Below are positions 42,575 to 51,728 of a DNA stretch of 64,000 nt, in pieces. Position numbers and translations under genes: made by a program. A model generated the notes under the pieces. The model was not told where the DNA came from. It saw only the letters and a list, made by a program, of their open reading frames with translations, and did no database searches. Numbering within the stretch: position 1 is the stretch's first letter; every line of letters starts with the position of its first letter. Source of the DNA: Terasakiella sp033100395 (GTDB lineage Bacteria; Pseudomonadota; Alphaproteobacteria; Rhodospirillales; Terasakiellaceae). The stretch spans positions 1-64,000 of the forward strand of contig NZ_JAWLVJ010000011.1 of NCBI RefSeq assembly GCF_033100395.1, given 5' to 3'.

Positions 42575-44548
42575 ATGGTGACGCAGATTGAAGTGGCTGA
42601 CACGGAAAAACAGCTGTTGAATGATAAAGCCTTTCAGGCTGTCTACGATATTCTCCCCTATCTTATCGCGTATATTGATCGCAATCGGCATTATCTTTAT
42701 GCCAATGAAGCTTATGCCAGTCATTTTGGTGTGTCAAAAGAAGAGATTGTCGGCAAGCATATCAGCGAAGTATTGGGGCTGGAAAACTATCGCAAGGTCA
42801 AACCCGTCAGCGATAAAGGTTTGGCAGGCGAAGGATCGACCTTTAGCTTTCCCTCACGCGATGCCGAGGGAAAGGCACGGTTTTTTGACGCCCAGATCAT
42901 TCCGGCCACAGCTGGTGGTATTGGTTATGTTGCTGTTCTGGAAGATGTGACACAGCGAAAACTGGATAAACAGAAACTGGAAGACCTGGTTGAAGACAGA
43001 ACCCACAAGTTGCGATCTAATGAAATGCGCTTACAGGGGATCATTGAGGCTTCATACGATCTGTTTTGGGAAACCGATGAAAACCATCATTTTGTCTATG
43101 TGTCAAAACCAGCAGCCTTTGCCCAGAAGCTCAGTCTGCCGGAATTAATCGAAGGCTGTTTTATTCAGCGCCCGGACGGTAACCCGGAGAGTTTCTTCAA
43201 GAATGCTTTAAGCCAGCACATTCCTTTTCTGGATATGGAAGCAGTGGTCACTGACGAGAAGGGGGAAACCCAGTATCTCAGCCTCAGCGGAAAGCCCAGT
43301 TTTAATAAAGACGGGGAATTCGTCGGCTATCTGGGTGCAGCGCATGACATCACCCAATTTATCAGTCATGAGGAAACGCTCTATCAGGCAAAGAAAAAGG
43401 CGGATGCAGCCAATAAAGCCAAGTCGCAGTTTTTGTCGTCGATGAGCCATGAATTGAGAACACCGCTGAATTCCGTTATTGGTTTTTCTCAATTGATGTT
43501 ATCGGACCCCCGGGATCACTTAAGTGAAAAACATCAGAATTGTGCGCAGAATATCTTAAAGGCAGGGGAACATCTGCTGACCTTGATCAATGATATTCTG
43601 GATTTGGCGAAGATTGAATCGGGTAATCTGTCTTTGTCTCTGGAAGAGATTGCGGTGAGTGAGGTCAGTAGCCATTGTCATGACTTACTGGATACGGTTG
43701 CTGAACAAAAGAAAATACGGCTTCTTAACAGGGTGGATGGGCAGACCGAACAGATTATTCTGCAGGCTGATTTAACACGCCTGCGCCAGGTGATGCTGAA
43801 TCTGCTTTCCAATGCAATCAAATATACCCCGATGGGTGGTGAGGTTGCGGTGGACTGTCAGGTCCGCGAAGATGGTTTTCTGCGCTTCAGGGTTTCTGAT
43901 ACGGGGCCGGGATTGAGTGCAGAAAATATTGGTCAGTTGTTTAGACCTTTTCAACGCTTGGGCGCAGAAGGTGGCGCGATTGAAGGGACGGGCATTGGCC
44001 TGACGATTGCCAAACAACTGATTGAGTTGATGCAGGGAAAGATCGGTGTGGAAAGTGTGGTGGCCAAAGGTAGCTGTTTCTGGGTCGATGTGCCCATTGC
44101 AAAGATGCCTGCGGCTTCGAAAAAAATACCGGATCGCAATGGTGATGTGCGACGGAAACGTATGGGTGATTTCACCATACTTTATATTGAAGATAACCCC
44201 AGCAACCTTCAACTGATGGAGGCTGTGATGGAGAGGGTGGAAGGGGTGCAGTTGATGAGTTCCCCTACGGCGGAAATTGGCGTGCAGCTTTCCATTGCCC
44301 ATCAGCCGGATTTGGTCCTGATGGATATTCATTTGCCGGGCATGAATGGGCTGGAAGCGTTGGAATTTTTAAAAACGGACAAACGAACTACTGACCTCGA
44401 AGTCATGGCTCTCAGTGCCAATGTGATGCCATGTGATGTGGAAGCGGGGCTTAAGGCAGGTTTTTCTGCCTATCTGACCAAACCGCTGGATGTCCCGGCC
44501 TTCCTTGAGCTGCTGGAAGAAAAAATCACACAGAAGAACAGTTCTTAA
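42575..44548 (+). CDS. Hybrid sensor histidine kinase with two PAS domains
   Basis: About 657 residues, with no transmembrane helix. PAS 1 is at about 20-130 (PYLIAYIDRNRHYLYANEAYASHFG) and PAS 2 at about 155-275 (SYDLFWETDENHHFVYVSK). HisKA has SSMSHELRTPLNSVIGFSQLM with the phospho-His. HATPase follows (NLLSNAIKYTP, DTGPGLS, GTGIGLTIAKQL). A C-terminal receiver has IEDNPSNLQL, the acceptor Asp in LMDIHLPGMNG, and SAYLTKPLDV. It is a cytosolic hybrid kinase of unknown signal. The start is uncertain: the frame is open to 42395, with ATGs at 42503, 42536 and 42575. 42575 is chosen for GAGG/GCAGG upstream. No regulator lies beside it. Confidence 0.9.
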   Translation: MVTQIEVADTEKQLLNDKAFQAVYDILPYLIAYIDRNRHYLYANEAYASHFGVSKEEIVGKHISEVLGLENYRKVKPVSDKGLAGEGSTFSFPSRDAEGKARFFDAQIIPATAGGIGYVAVLEDVTQRKLDKQKLEDLVEDRTHKLRSNEMRLQGIIEASYDLFWETDENHHFVYVSKPAAFAQKLSLPELIEGCFIQRPDGNPESFFKNALSQHIPFLDMEAVVTDEKGETQYLSLSGKPSFNKDGEFVGYLGAAHDITQFISHEETLYQAKKKADAANKAKSQFLSSMSHELRTPLNSVIGFSQLMLSDPRDHLSEKHQNCAQNILKAGEHLLTLINDILDLAKIESGNLSLSLEEIAVSEVSSHCHDLLDTVAEQKKIRLLNRVDGQTEQIILQADLTRLRQVMLNLLSNAIKYTPMGGEVAVDCQVREDGFLRFRVSDTGPGLSAENIGQLFRPFQRLGAEGGAIEGTGIGLTIAKQLIELMQGKIGVESVVAKGSCFWVDVPIAKMPAASKKIPDRNGDVRRKRMGDFTILYIEDNPSNLQLMEAVMERVEGVQLMSSPTAEIGVQLSIAHQPDLVLMDIHLPGMNGLEALEFLKTDKRTTDLEVMALSANVMPCDVEAGLKAGFSAYLTKPLDVPAFLELLEEKITQKNSS

Positions 44549-44693
44549 GGCGTGCTTAGATATAGTCACTTTAACTCCTTTAAGAAAAGTACAACTCCCG
44601 CTCTTCACTCGTTTGAGGGACGCTTTCTACATTTTGATAAGTTAATATAAAGAGAATCGATAAAATAATCGAAACAGAATGTAGGGAGGTAAA

Positions 44694-45116
44694 ATGCTGA
44701 AGACAGTGCGTGATCTATGCTGGGATGACAAGGTGCATAGTGTGGGGCACCCGATTCTGGATGAACAGCATAAGATTTTGTTTAATTTGATTAATTCCCT
44801 GTCCCACCAGGCATCATATCAGCATGCAACGGATGACCTGAAGGGGTATAATTATATATTGGCAGAACTGAAAAAATATATCGAATTTCATCTGACCTAC
44901 GAAGAAGACCTGCTGACAAAGATGAGTTACGAAGATGTCCAGATCCACAAAGCGAACCACAAGAAATTTGTTGATGAAATCGGCGCCATAACCATTCAAG
45001 ATGATGACCGTCAAAACAAGGTGCGTCTGGTCGAGTTCCTGCGCAAATGGTGGGAAGGCCATGTTCTGGTCGAAGATATGAAATATAAAGAGACAATGAT
45101 AACAGTGGTGAATTGA
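44694..45116 (+). CDS. Bacteriohemerythrin
   Basis: A 140-residue O2-binding (or NO) di-iron protein. The ligand set is complete: His19 and His26 (HPILDEQH), His66 and Glu70 (HLTYEE), His85, His89 (HKANH), His123 and Asp128 (GHVLVED). The length suits a single-domain cytosolic form, which may supply O2 or sense it in microaerobic bacteria. AGGGAGG precedes the ATG. It stands alone 145 bases after the hybrid kinase. Confidence 0.92.
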   Translation: MLKTVRDLCWDDKVHSVGHPILDEQHKILFNLINSLSHQASYQHATDDLKGYNYILAELKKYIEFHLTYEEDLLTKMSYEDVQIHKANHKKFVDEIGAITIQDDDRQNKVRLVEFLRKWWEGHVLVEDMKYKETMITVVN

Positions 45117-45259
45117 TGAGGGCACCTTTTGGTGCACGTGTGTACCTTTCTGTTTCATCAGAGTGTCGAATGGTCGTTCACGTTTTTTTGAATTGGATAT
45201 CAGCGCGGTTCTGGATACTCTACAAAAAAGACCTAATGCCATGAAGGACAAGACGAAAC

Positions 45260-46201
45260 GTGGATACCAATATTGAATATCAAAAATTCGAACATCCTGA
45301 CATTACAGCCAAAGGGGAAGAACGCGCGCTTGTGGCGCTGACCCACTTGCATACGCTCTGGTTCAATACCGGGAGTTTGTGCAACATCACTTGTCAGGGC
45401 TGTTATATGGAATCCAGCCCGCAGAATGATCGTCTGGCCTATATTACGGCAGCTGAAGTTCGCACTTATCTGGATGAGATCAAGGCCCATCAGATGGGGG
45501 TGACGGAAATCGGCTTTACGGGCGGTGAGCCTTTCATGAACCCGGACATCATCGAAATTCTGACCGACTGTCTGGAAGCCGGGTTTGAAGTGTTGGTCCT
45601 AAGCAATGCGATGAAACCGCTGCACCATAAAAAGGCAGCCCTGCTTGATTTGAAGGAACGTTATGGCGACCAGCTGGGGATTCGTGTTTCGGTAGATCAT
45701 TATCGCCGTGAAGAACATGAAAAACTGCGCGGCGTTGATACTTGGGCACCGATGATTGAAGGTCTTTCCTGGTTGGCGCAAAATGGTTTTAAGCTGGCGA
45801 TTGCCGGACGTACGCTCTGGGGGGAAGAAGAGCATTCAGAACGTGCGGGCTATAAGGCGATGTTTGAACGTGAAAACATCCCGGTTGATCATAATGATCC
45901 GATGGGCTTGGTTCTCTTCCCTGAAATGGATGAACAGGCAGATGTGCCGGAAATCACCGTTGCCTGTTGGGATATTTTAGGGGTGCAGCCCGATGCAATG
46001 ATGTGCGCAACCTCGCGCATGATCGTCAAACGCAAAGGGGCAGATAGCCCGGTTGTCATGCCCTGTACCTTGCTGCCTTATGACGAGAAATTTGAGATGG
46101 GTGCTGAACTGTCAAAGGCGGACAAGGAGGTGAAATTAAATCACCCCCATTGTTCCAAATTCTGCGTGCTGGGTGGCGGGTCTTGTTCCAAGGCGGATTA
46201 A
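45260..46201 (+). CDS. Orphan radical SAM enzyme
   Basis: A 313-residue radical SAM protein. The cluster cysteines are Cys41, 45 and 48 (CNITCQGCY), followed by GFTGGEPFMNPD and ISVDHYR-like strands. Four or five further Cys in the C-terminal part (CWDIL, CATSR, PCTLL, HCSKFCVLGGGSC) may bind an auxiliary Fe-S cluster. The substrate is unknown, and no precursor peptide or obvious partner lies beside it. It begins at GTG with AAGGA 11 bases upstream. Its stop overlaps that of a convergent lipoprotein gene. Confidence 0.78.
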   Translation: MDTNIEYQKFEHPDITAKGEERALVALTHLHTLWFNTGSLCNITCQGCYMESSPQNDRLAYITAAEVRTYLDEIKAHQMGVTEIGFTGGEPFMNPDIIEILTDCLEAGFEVLVLSNAMKPLHHKKAALLDLKERYGDQLGIRVSVDHYRREEHEKLRGVDTWAPMIEGLSWLAQNGFKLAIAGRTLWGEEEHSERAGYKAMFERENIPVDHNDPMGLVLFPEMDEQADVPEITVACWDILGVQPDAMMCATSRMIVKRKGADSPVVMPCTLLPYDEKFEMGAELSKADKEVKLNHPHCSKFCVLGGGSCSKAD

Positions 46202-46779
46202 TAGCCGTTCAGTTTTAAGTTTCTAAACATGGTATCGAAGTCTTTTGAACGGACCTCTTTGTCGCAGTAAAACAGATCGACAATGGTGTCCACATAGTTC
46301 ATGTCGTTGTCATAGGCAGTTGGGCGTAAACGATAACCGCCCCGTGCAACAATACATTCGCGGTTTGTTGCGGCATGTGTTCCATAGGCATAATAGCCAG
46401 TAGATCTTACATTACGGTGATCGATTTTGTGGAATGAGCTTTGGTCAATATTAATTTTTGTTCCCAGTGAGTCTGACAGTTTGAAAATGGCTTCTTTTTG
46501 ATTGACGGCGGTATCAGTTTGGGCATTGAACCAGGCACCGATGACGCGTTGAACGTGAATAAGTCCATTTTGGTATTCAAGGGTGTATTTGCTGTTGCGC
46601 ACTGCATTGTCGCGGTCTTGATGTGAGACGCTTGTCACACTTACGGGTGAAATGTCAGGAAAGTTGATATCTGCTTTGGATTTATCAACATCGTGCCAGG
46701 CGCTGAATTCCATATTTTGATGGGCCTGACAGGCTGTGAGGCTGAGGGTTAGCGCAAAAAGTGCGATGAGTTTTTTCAT
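46198..46779 (-). CDS. Putative lipoprotein, unknown function
   Basis: A 193-residue precursor with lipobox LTAC (Cys17). The mature part has an even mix of strands and helices and cysteines at about 138 and 172 (NRECIVARGGYRLRP and FYCDKEVRS), perhaps disulfide-linked. No family recognised. It lies 14 bases downstream of the methyltransferase gene, at the end of the long reverse operon, and its stop overlaps that of the radical SAM gene. Confidence 0.65.
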   Translation of the reverse strand: MKKLIALFALTLSLTACQAHQNMEFSAWHDVDKSKADINFPDISPVSVTSVSHQDRDNAVRNSKYTLEYQNGLIHVQRVIGAWFNAQTDTAVNQKEAIFKLSDSLGTKINIDQSSFHKIDHRNVRSTGYYAYGTHAATNRECIVARGGYRLRPTAYDNDMNYVDTIVDLFYCDKEVRSKDFDTMFRNLKLNGY

Positions 46780-46793
46780 CTATTCTATACCTT

Positions 46794-48140
46794 TTAGGAT
46801 TTGTTTTTTGTGAAAATAGCCGCAACTTCCACATGGGCAGACCAGGTGAATTGATCGACCGGAATGACTTTATCCAGACTATAACCGCCATCAATCAGGG
46901 CCGCAGCATCACGGGCGAAGGTTGCCGGATTACAGGAAATGGCGATGACCAGCGGGATGTCGCTTTGGGCGATTTCTTCGGCCTGTTCCTTGGCACCGGC
47001 GCGTGGTGGGTCAAACAGCAAAGCGTCATATTTTTCCAGTTCCTTGCCCATTAAAGGCTGGCGGGAAAGGTCACGTACTTCGGTGGTGATGCGCCCACCC
47101 ATTTTGTTACGCCCAGCTGAGAGTTCCAGTGTTTTGAGGGCAGCCCCATTGCTTTCAACAGCATGCACAATGGCTTTTTCAGCCAGCACAAAGGTAAAGC
47201 TGCCACATCCTGCATAGAGGTCGAGGATTTTCTTTTCTGTCCCTGCCAATGCACCCAGAACGAATTTAGCCAGGGCATCTTCACCTTCTTTGCTCGGTTG
47301 CAGGAAGGGTGACGGCGGCAGTTCAACCGATGTACTGGCGAATGTGGTGGTCACAACTGCGCGTTGAAGGATGGTTTCCGGCTCACCCTTTCCATTTTCC
47401 TGCCAGGACAGGCGGCCCACATCATGGGTTTCGGCAAAACGCACCAGTTCTTCATGGGCTTTCAGTTCAAGCCGTCCGGGAAGGGCAAAGGTGATGTCAC
47501 AGGGGCCGTCCGGGTAATTGATGATCACATCCCCACGGCCTTCCTGTTTCATGATGGCGGGCATCAAGGTACGCAGCGCGCCAATCATTTTATCAAGTGC
47601 GGGTGTGAGCAAGAGACAGTGATCGATTTCTTCAATGCGATGGCTGGACCGGGTGTTGAAACCAAAGACGATCTTTTTGCCCTTTTTCATCACCGCGAAA
47701 GACGCACGACGACGTTGGCCGGGGCCGATCAGGATCGGGTCTTCCACCGGATTGGAAATATCGCTGCGGCTTAAGGCTTCCTGCACGCGCTCTTTCTTCC
47801 AGGCTTCATAGGCACTGGCTGACAGATGTTGCAGACTGCAACCCCCGCATTTGGTGTAATGTGGGCACGGCGCATCAACGCGGGTGTCGCCCGGTGTGAT
47901 GATGTGCTGAATGTCCCCGACATAGGCAGACCCGCGCTTATCAACGGTTTTGACCGCAACCACATCGCCAGCCACGCTGTAAGGGATAAAGTAATCGATC
48001 CCGGCGTCATTTTTGGCAAGACCATCGCCTTTTGCGCCTACGGCAGAAACCGCGACTTCGGTGACCTCTTTGGGCAGGCTGGGGGCTTTGGGGCGCGATG
48101 TGTGGCGGCCACGGCGGCGGCGAACGGGTTTCTTGGACAC
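46794..48140 (-). CDS. Class I rRNA uracil-5 methyltransferase family (TrmA/RlmCD) protein
   Basis: A 448-residue enzyme. A basic N-terminal tail and a TRAM domain (about 25-85, VSAVGAKGDGLAK) precede the Fe-S binding cysteines CPHYTKCGGCS. SAM-binding LDLYAGCGSFTFVLA, VESNG, the DPPRAGA motif and catalytic SCNPATFARD follow. These match RlmD/TrmA-type m5U methyltransferases; the exact target uridine cannot be read from sequence. It is in the same tight reverse string as the Mla-type transporter genes, six bases from the lipoprotein gene. Confidence 0.85.
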   Translation of the reverse strand: MSKKPVRRRRGRHTSRPKAPSLPKEVTEVAVSAVGAKGDGLAKNDAGIDYFIPYSVAGDVVAVKTVDKRGSAYVGDIQHIITPGDTRVDAPCPHYTKCGGCSLQHLSASAYEAWKKERVQEALSRSDISNPVEDPILIGPGQRRRASFAVMKKGKKIVFGFNTRSSHRIEEIDHCLLLTPALDKMIGALRTLMPAIMKQEGRGDVIINYPDGPCDITFALPGRLELKAHEELVRFAETHDVGRLSWQENGKGEPETILQRAVVTTTFASTSVELPPSPFLQPSKEGEDALAKFVLGALAGTEKKILDLYAGCGSFTFVLAEKAIVHAVESNGAALKTLELSAGRNKMGGRITTEVRDLSRQPLMGKELEKYDALLFDPPRAGAKEQAEEIAQSDIPLVIAISCNPATFARDAAALIDGGYSLDKVIPVDQFTWSAHVEVAAIFTKNKS

Positions 48141-48145
48141 TTGTT

Positions 48146-48733
48146 TTACGATCTCACGTCAGTCAGGAATTCATTGAAAATTTCAGCGAGGGCGCCATTG
48201 ATGGCCTGAACCGCACCATTGACGCCGCGCGCCGATTGCGCCAGCACCCGGTTATAGGTTTTCAGTACCAAAATCTGGTCATCACTTGTACGTTTCAGGC
48301 CAATCTCGATTTCCACGGCAATGTTTTTACCATCGGCGAGATCGCGTTCCAGACGTTTGATCTTGCCGGTCAGCAAGTAATCTTCATCCATGCGCAATTC
48401 AGGCGTGACGATATGTTTTGCCACATTGGCACCGCGCAGGAACTTGACCATGGCATCCTGCAACAGGTCCACAGGTGGTTCGACCCAGAAGTGGTAGTGA
48501 TATTCAGACAGATGTCCCTTGCCTTCGGTATAGGCAATGGGGCGACCGGAAATCAGACCGTCCGCACGGAAACGATCAACCTCGACAACCCCGTCAAACA
48601 ATGTGTTCCCTGCAGCAGGCGGGGTGACGGCCAGGCGATAATAATTATCCTGTGGCAGTTCAGGCTGGGCACAAGCTGCCAATCCAAGGGCCACAGCCCC
48701 GAAAGAGATGGATTTTAAGAAGGTTGCTTTCAT
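48146..48733 (-). CDS. ABC transporter auxiliary lipoprotein (PqiC/DUF330-like)
   Basis: A 195-residue lipoprotein with lipobox LAAC (Cys21). PQDNYYRLAV near the start and DGVVEVDRFRADGLISGRPIAY resemble the ABC-type transport auxiliary domain found with MCE-type lipid transporters. It presumably sits in the outer-membrane inner leaflet and completes the MlaEFD complex. It is 23 bases downstream of the MlaD-like gene. Confidence 0.8.
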   Translation of the reverse strand: MKATFLKSISFGAVALGLAACAQPELPQDNYYRLAVTPPAAGNTLFDGVVEVDRFRADGLISGRPIAYTEGKGHLSEYHYHFWVEPPVDLLQDAMVKFLRGANVAKHIVTPELRMDEDYLLTGKIKRLERDLADGKNIAVEIEIGLKRTSDDQILVLKTYNRVLAQSARGVNGAVQAINGALAEIFNEFLTDVRS

Positions 48734-48756
48734 GGTCTTTTCCTTATCCCTTTATC

Positions 48757-49725
48757 TTATTCCGCTTTTTTGGTCGGGGGTGTACCGCCCAAAAGCAGGC
48801 CCGGGTTCTGGCGAATATGGCGGCTGAATTCGTAAAGGTTACGACTTGTGCCTTCCAAATTCTGTGAAATCGTGTCGATATGACGTGACAGAGTTTCCAT
48901 CACGAAACGCAGATCAGCCACAGCTTTTTCCAGTTCTGGTTTGCTGTCGGTGACCAGATTATCCACATTGCCCATCAGGCGATCGGCTTTTTGAAGTGTG
49001 CCGCCCAGTTTGTCCAGATCATTGATCGCCCCGTCAATTTTCTTGCGGTTTTTGGCAGACAGAATTTGCGTCAGCTGATTGCCTGATGCATCAAGAGAAC
49101 GGCTAAACGCATTTACGTTTGTCATGATCTCTGGCGTTTGAGTTTCAATCTCACGCAGGATGCCTTTCAGCTGACCCGCCATTTCGTTGCCATCTTCGGC
49201 CAGCAAAAGCGCAGCACTGTTTACCGCCGTGTTCAGGTTCAGCAGCAATGGGCGCACATCTGTTTCCATCAGGGAGCTGATTTGTTCCGCCAGCGAAGAC
49301 ATGGCAGCAAACATATCGGCATTTTCAATCCCGGCGATGGTGTCACCCGGTTTCAGCGCGGTTGAACTTTCCCCGGCGCGGATATTGATGGTGAGGGCTG
49401 AAAGAAGACCTGCTGAAGAAACGGCTGCGAAACTGTCTTTCGGGATGTCCCAGCCCTGGGCGATGCTGAGTTCGATCTTGAAGCGCATCTTGCCGTCTTG
49501 TTTTTCCGGGATGATCTGTTCGATCTGTCCTACCGGATAACCTTCATAGACGACTTGGGTGCCGTACTTGATGCCTTGTACGCGGTCATAGACCACATAG
49601 TACGTATCAACCGCCCCGGTACGCCCGGTCAGCAACGCAACAGCAATGATCAGACAGACAATACTGGCGATGACAAAAGATCCGACGATCATATAGTTCA
49701 TCTTGGCGTTCTTAAGGGCGCTCAT
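48757..49725 (-). CDS. MlaD/MCE-domain lipid-binding protein
   Basis: A 322-residue protein with one N-terminal helix (MIVGSFVIASIVCLIIAVALL) and an MCE domain (about 38-115, GIKYGTQVVYEGYPVGQIEQI). A long coiled-coil-like helical region (150-300) follows, probably forming a hexameric tube that contacts the auxiliary lipoprotein. The length exceeds E. coli MlaD (183), resembling LetB/PqiB-like single-MCE forms. It overlaps the ATPase gene by 14 bases. Confidence 0.86.
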   Translation of the reverse strand: MSALKNAKMNYMIVGSFVIASIVCLIIAVALLTGRTGAVDTYYVVYDRVQGIKYGTQVVYEGYPVGQIEQIIPEKQDGKMRFKIELSIAQGWDIPKDSFAAVSSAGLLSALTINIRAGESSTALKPGDTIAGIENADMFAAMSSLAEQISSLMETDVRPLLLNLNTAVNSAALLLAEDGNEMAGQLKGILREIETQTPEIMTNVNAFSRSLDASGNQLTQILSAKNRKKIDGAINDLDKLGGTLQKADRLMGNVDNLVTDSKPELEKAVADLRFVMETLSRHIDTISQNLEGTSRNLYEFSRHIRQNPGLLLGGTPPTKKAE

Positions 49726-50551
49726 AATTCGGGTCCTCTCCGGTTAGGCGACGAAGATAAGCGTCTGGATCAAGTTCTTCTTCTTCGATCCGACGATTTA
49801 ACAGGTTTTGAATACGTTGGTTGTCCGAGTTTTTCATTTCCTCAGGCGTGCCAACCATTAAGATATTTCCGCGATCCAGCATGGTGATGCGATCAGCAAT
49901 GCGAAACGCACTGTCCAGTTCGTGGGTTACAACGACGATGGACATGCCCATGGCATCGCGCAGACGCAGGATCAATTCATCCAATTGCGCGGCAACCACC
50001 GGGTCAAGTCCGGCGCTGGGCTCATCAAAGAACAGCAGCTTTGGGTCCATGATGATGGCACGTGCGACAGCGGCACGTTTTAACATCCCGCCGGAAAGTT
50101 CTGATGGGGCCAGGTCTTCAAAGCCTGCCAGATCCACCACTTCCAGCTTCATGCGCATCATGATGTCCATGATCATTTCATCTTGATCGGTATGTTCACG
50201 AAGCGGCAGCTTGATATTTTCCCCAATGGTCATGGAACTGAACAACGCCCCGCCCTGAAACGCCACCCCGATCTTTTTGCGCAGATCATAGGTTTCTTTG
50301 AGCGATAGATCGGCAATGTTCTTACCCAGCAGGCTCATTTTGCCGGATGTTGCACTTTCCAGGCTCATCAGGTGGCGCAGCAGGGTGGATTTACCCGAAC
50401 CGGACCCGCCCATGATGACCATGATCTCACTTTCGCGCACATCCATGGAGATGCCCTTCAGGATCATGCGCTCGCCGTAATGGGTGACCAGGTCTTCAAC
50501 CTCGATCACCTTGTCCCGGCTCAGGATTTCTTCGCGTGTCGGTTTTGTCAT
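49712..50551 (-). CDS. MlaF-like ABC transporter ATPase
   Basis: A 279-residue ATPase. Walker A is GGSGSGKST, signature LSGGMLKRAAVARAI (a form of the LSGGM type seen in MlaF), Walker B is LLFFDEPSAGLDP, and the H-loop is VVTHELD. It would power phospholipid transport through MlaE. It overlaps the permease gene by four bases (ATGA). Confidence 0.9.
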   Translation of the reverse strand: MTKPTREEILSRDKVIEVEDLVTHYGERMILKGISMDVRESEIMVIMGGSGSGKSTLLRHLMSLESATSGKMSLLGKNIADLSLKETYDLRKKIGVAFQGGALFSSMTIGENIKLPLREHTDQDEMIMDIMMRMKLEVVDLAGFEDLAPSELSGGMLKRAAVARAIIMDPKLLFFDEPSAGLDPVVAAQLDELILRLRDAMGMSIVVVTHELDSAFRIADRITMLDRGNILMVGTPEEMKNSDNQRIQNLLNRRIEEEELDPDAYLRRLTGEDPNYERP

Positions 50552-51366
50552 CGCGTCACCATAAATGCAAAGAACATATCCGTAATAACAATGGCAGAGA
50601 TGGATTGAACAACGGCGCGCGTCGTTACTTTACCAACGCCTTCCGCACCACCCTGAACGCCCGCTCCATTGGCAACACCGATGATGACGATCAAAACGCC
50701 AAAGAGGACACTCTTCATCAATCCGTGGGTCAAGTCTCCATTGCTGATGATTTTCAGGATATCGGCCCAATAGGCAGACAGACTGATCTTCAGATCAAGC
50801 GCCACATAAAGGCCACCACCCAAAAGGCCAACCACGTCGGATAAGAAGGTCAGACATGGCATCATGATCAGCATGGCAAACATGGCAGGGGCGACCAGAA
50901 AACGCACCGGGTTAATCCCCATCACCGAAAGTGCATCTACTTCCTGGTTGATGGTCATGATCCCGATGCGCGCCGCGAGCGCTGATCCTGAACGGCCAGC
51001 AACCAAAATACCTGTGATCAGTGGGGAGAATTCCCGCACAACGGAAAAGGCGATCCCGTAAGTCACCTGTGATTCCGCGCCAAAAATGCTGAGGGTGTAA
51101 ATCCCCTGAATAGCCAGCATCATGCCAACGGCCAAAGCCAAAAGCGCAACGATGGGAATGGCACGGATGCCAATTTCCATCATCTGATCCACAACGGCAG
51201 ATAAACGAATGGGCTGGCCCATGGATTTGCCGCGAATAGCCCAATAAAGGGTTTCCCAGATCAGGGTCGCGCAATACCCGATAACACCCACCCCCATCAT
51301 GGTGGTGCGCCCGATGTTTTCTACCTTTTGTGCGATCGGGCCTTGTTTGGCCTCATTCTCGCTCAT
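50548..51366 (-). CDS. MlaE-like permease
   Basis: A 272-residue inner-membrane protein with five or six helices of the MlaE/YrbE family. VREFSPLITGILVAGRSGSALAARIGIMTINQEVDALSVMGINP is the conserved coupling motif (shown here only by its ends VREFSPL and MGINP). It forms the transmembrane part of the lipid transporter and starts 23 bases after the STAS gene. Confidence 0.9.
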   Translation of the reverse strand: MSENEAKQGPIAQKVENIGRTTMMGVGVIGYCATLIWETLYWAIRGKSMGQPIRLSAVVDQMMEIGIRAIPIVALLALAVGMMLAIQGIYTLSIFGAESQVTYGIAFSVVREFSPLITGILVAGRSGSALAARIGIMTINQEVDALSVMGINPVRFLVAPAMFAMLIMMPCLTFLSDVVGLLGGGLYVALDLKISLSAYWADILKIISNGDLTHGLMKSVLFGVLIVIIGVANGAGVQGGAEGVGKVTTRAVVQSISAIVITDMFFAFMVTR

Positions 51367-51389
51367 GTCGTTATCCCCGAAAATGACCC

Positions 51390-51725
51390 TTAGGTACTTA
51401 AATCAGCAACCGCTGCATCGATGGTGTCGTGAATTGTAAAGACTTTGTCCAGACGCGCCAGTTGCAACACGCGCAACGCGCTGTCACTGATGGCGGCCAG
51501 TGCAAAGCCGGAACTGTTGCGACGACCTGTCTGGTAGGCTTCCACCAGACTTGCGATCCCGGAACTGTCGATATATGCCACGTCTGCCATGCCCACGCAG
51601 ACGGCCTTTCCGGCATTTACATGTTCCAGCAATGCCTGACGTAAAAGTGGCGATGTTTCCAGATCGACTTCCCCATCGAGTTCAAAGATCACAACGCCAT
51701 TTTCTTCACGTGTATCGAGATTCAT
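51390..51725 (-). CDS. STAS-domain protein (anti-sigma-factor antagonist type)
   Basis: A 111-residue single STAS domain: GVVIFELDGEVDLETSPLLR, then YIDSSGIASLVEA, where the Ser of DSSG is the site phosphorylated in SpoIIAA/RsbV. MlaB, the STAS subunit of Mla transporters, also binds MlaF, so this gene could be either or both. Its location between a SpoIIE phosphatase and mlaE supports dual use. It starts three bases after the phosphatase stop. Confidence 0.88.
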   Translation of the reverse strand: MNLDTREENGVVIFELDGEVDLETSPLLRQALLEHVNAGKAVCVGMADVAYIDSSGIASLVEAYQTGRRNSSGFALAAISDSALRVLQLARLDKVFTIHDTIDAAVADLST

Positions 51726-51728
51726 TTT

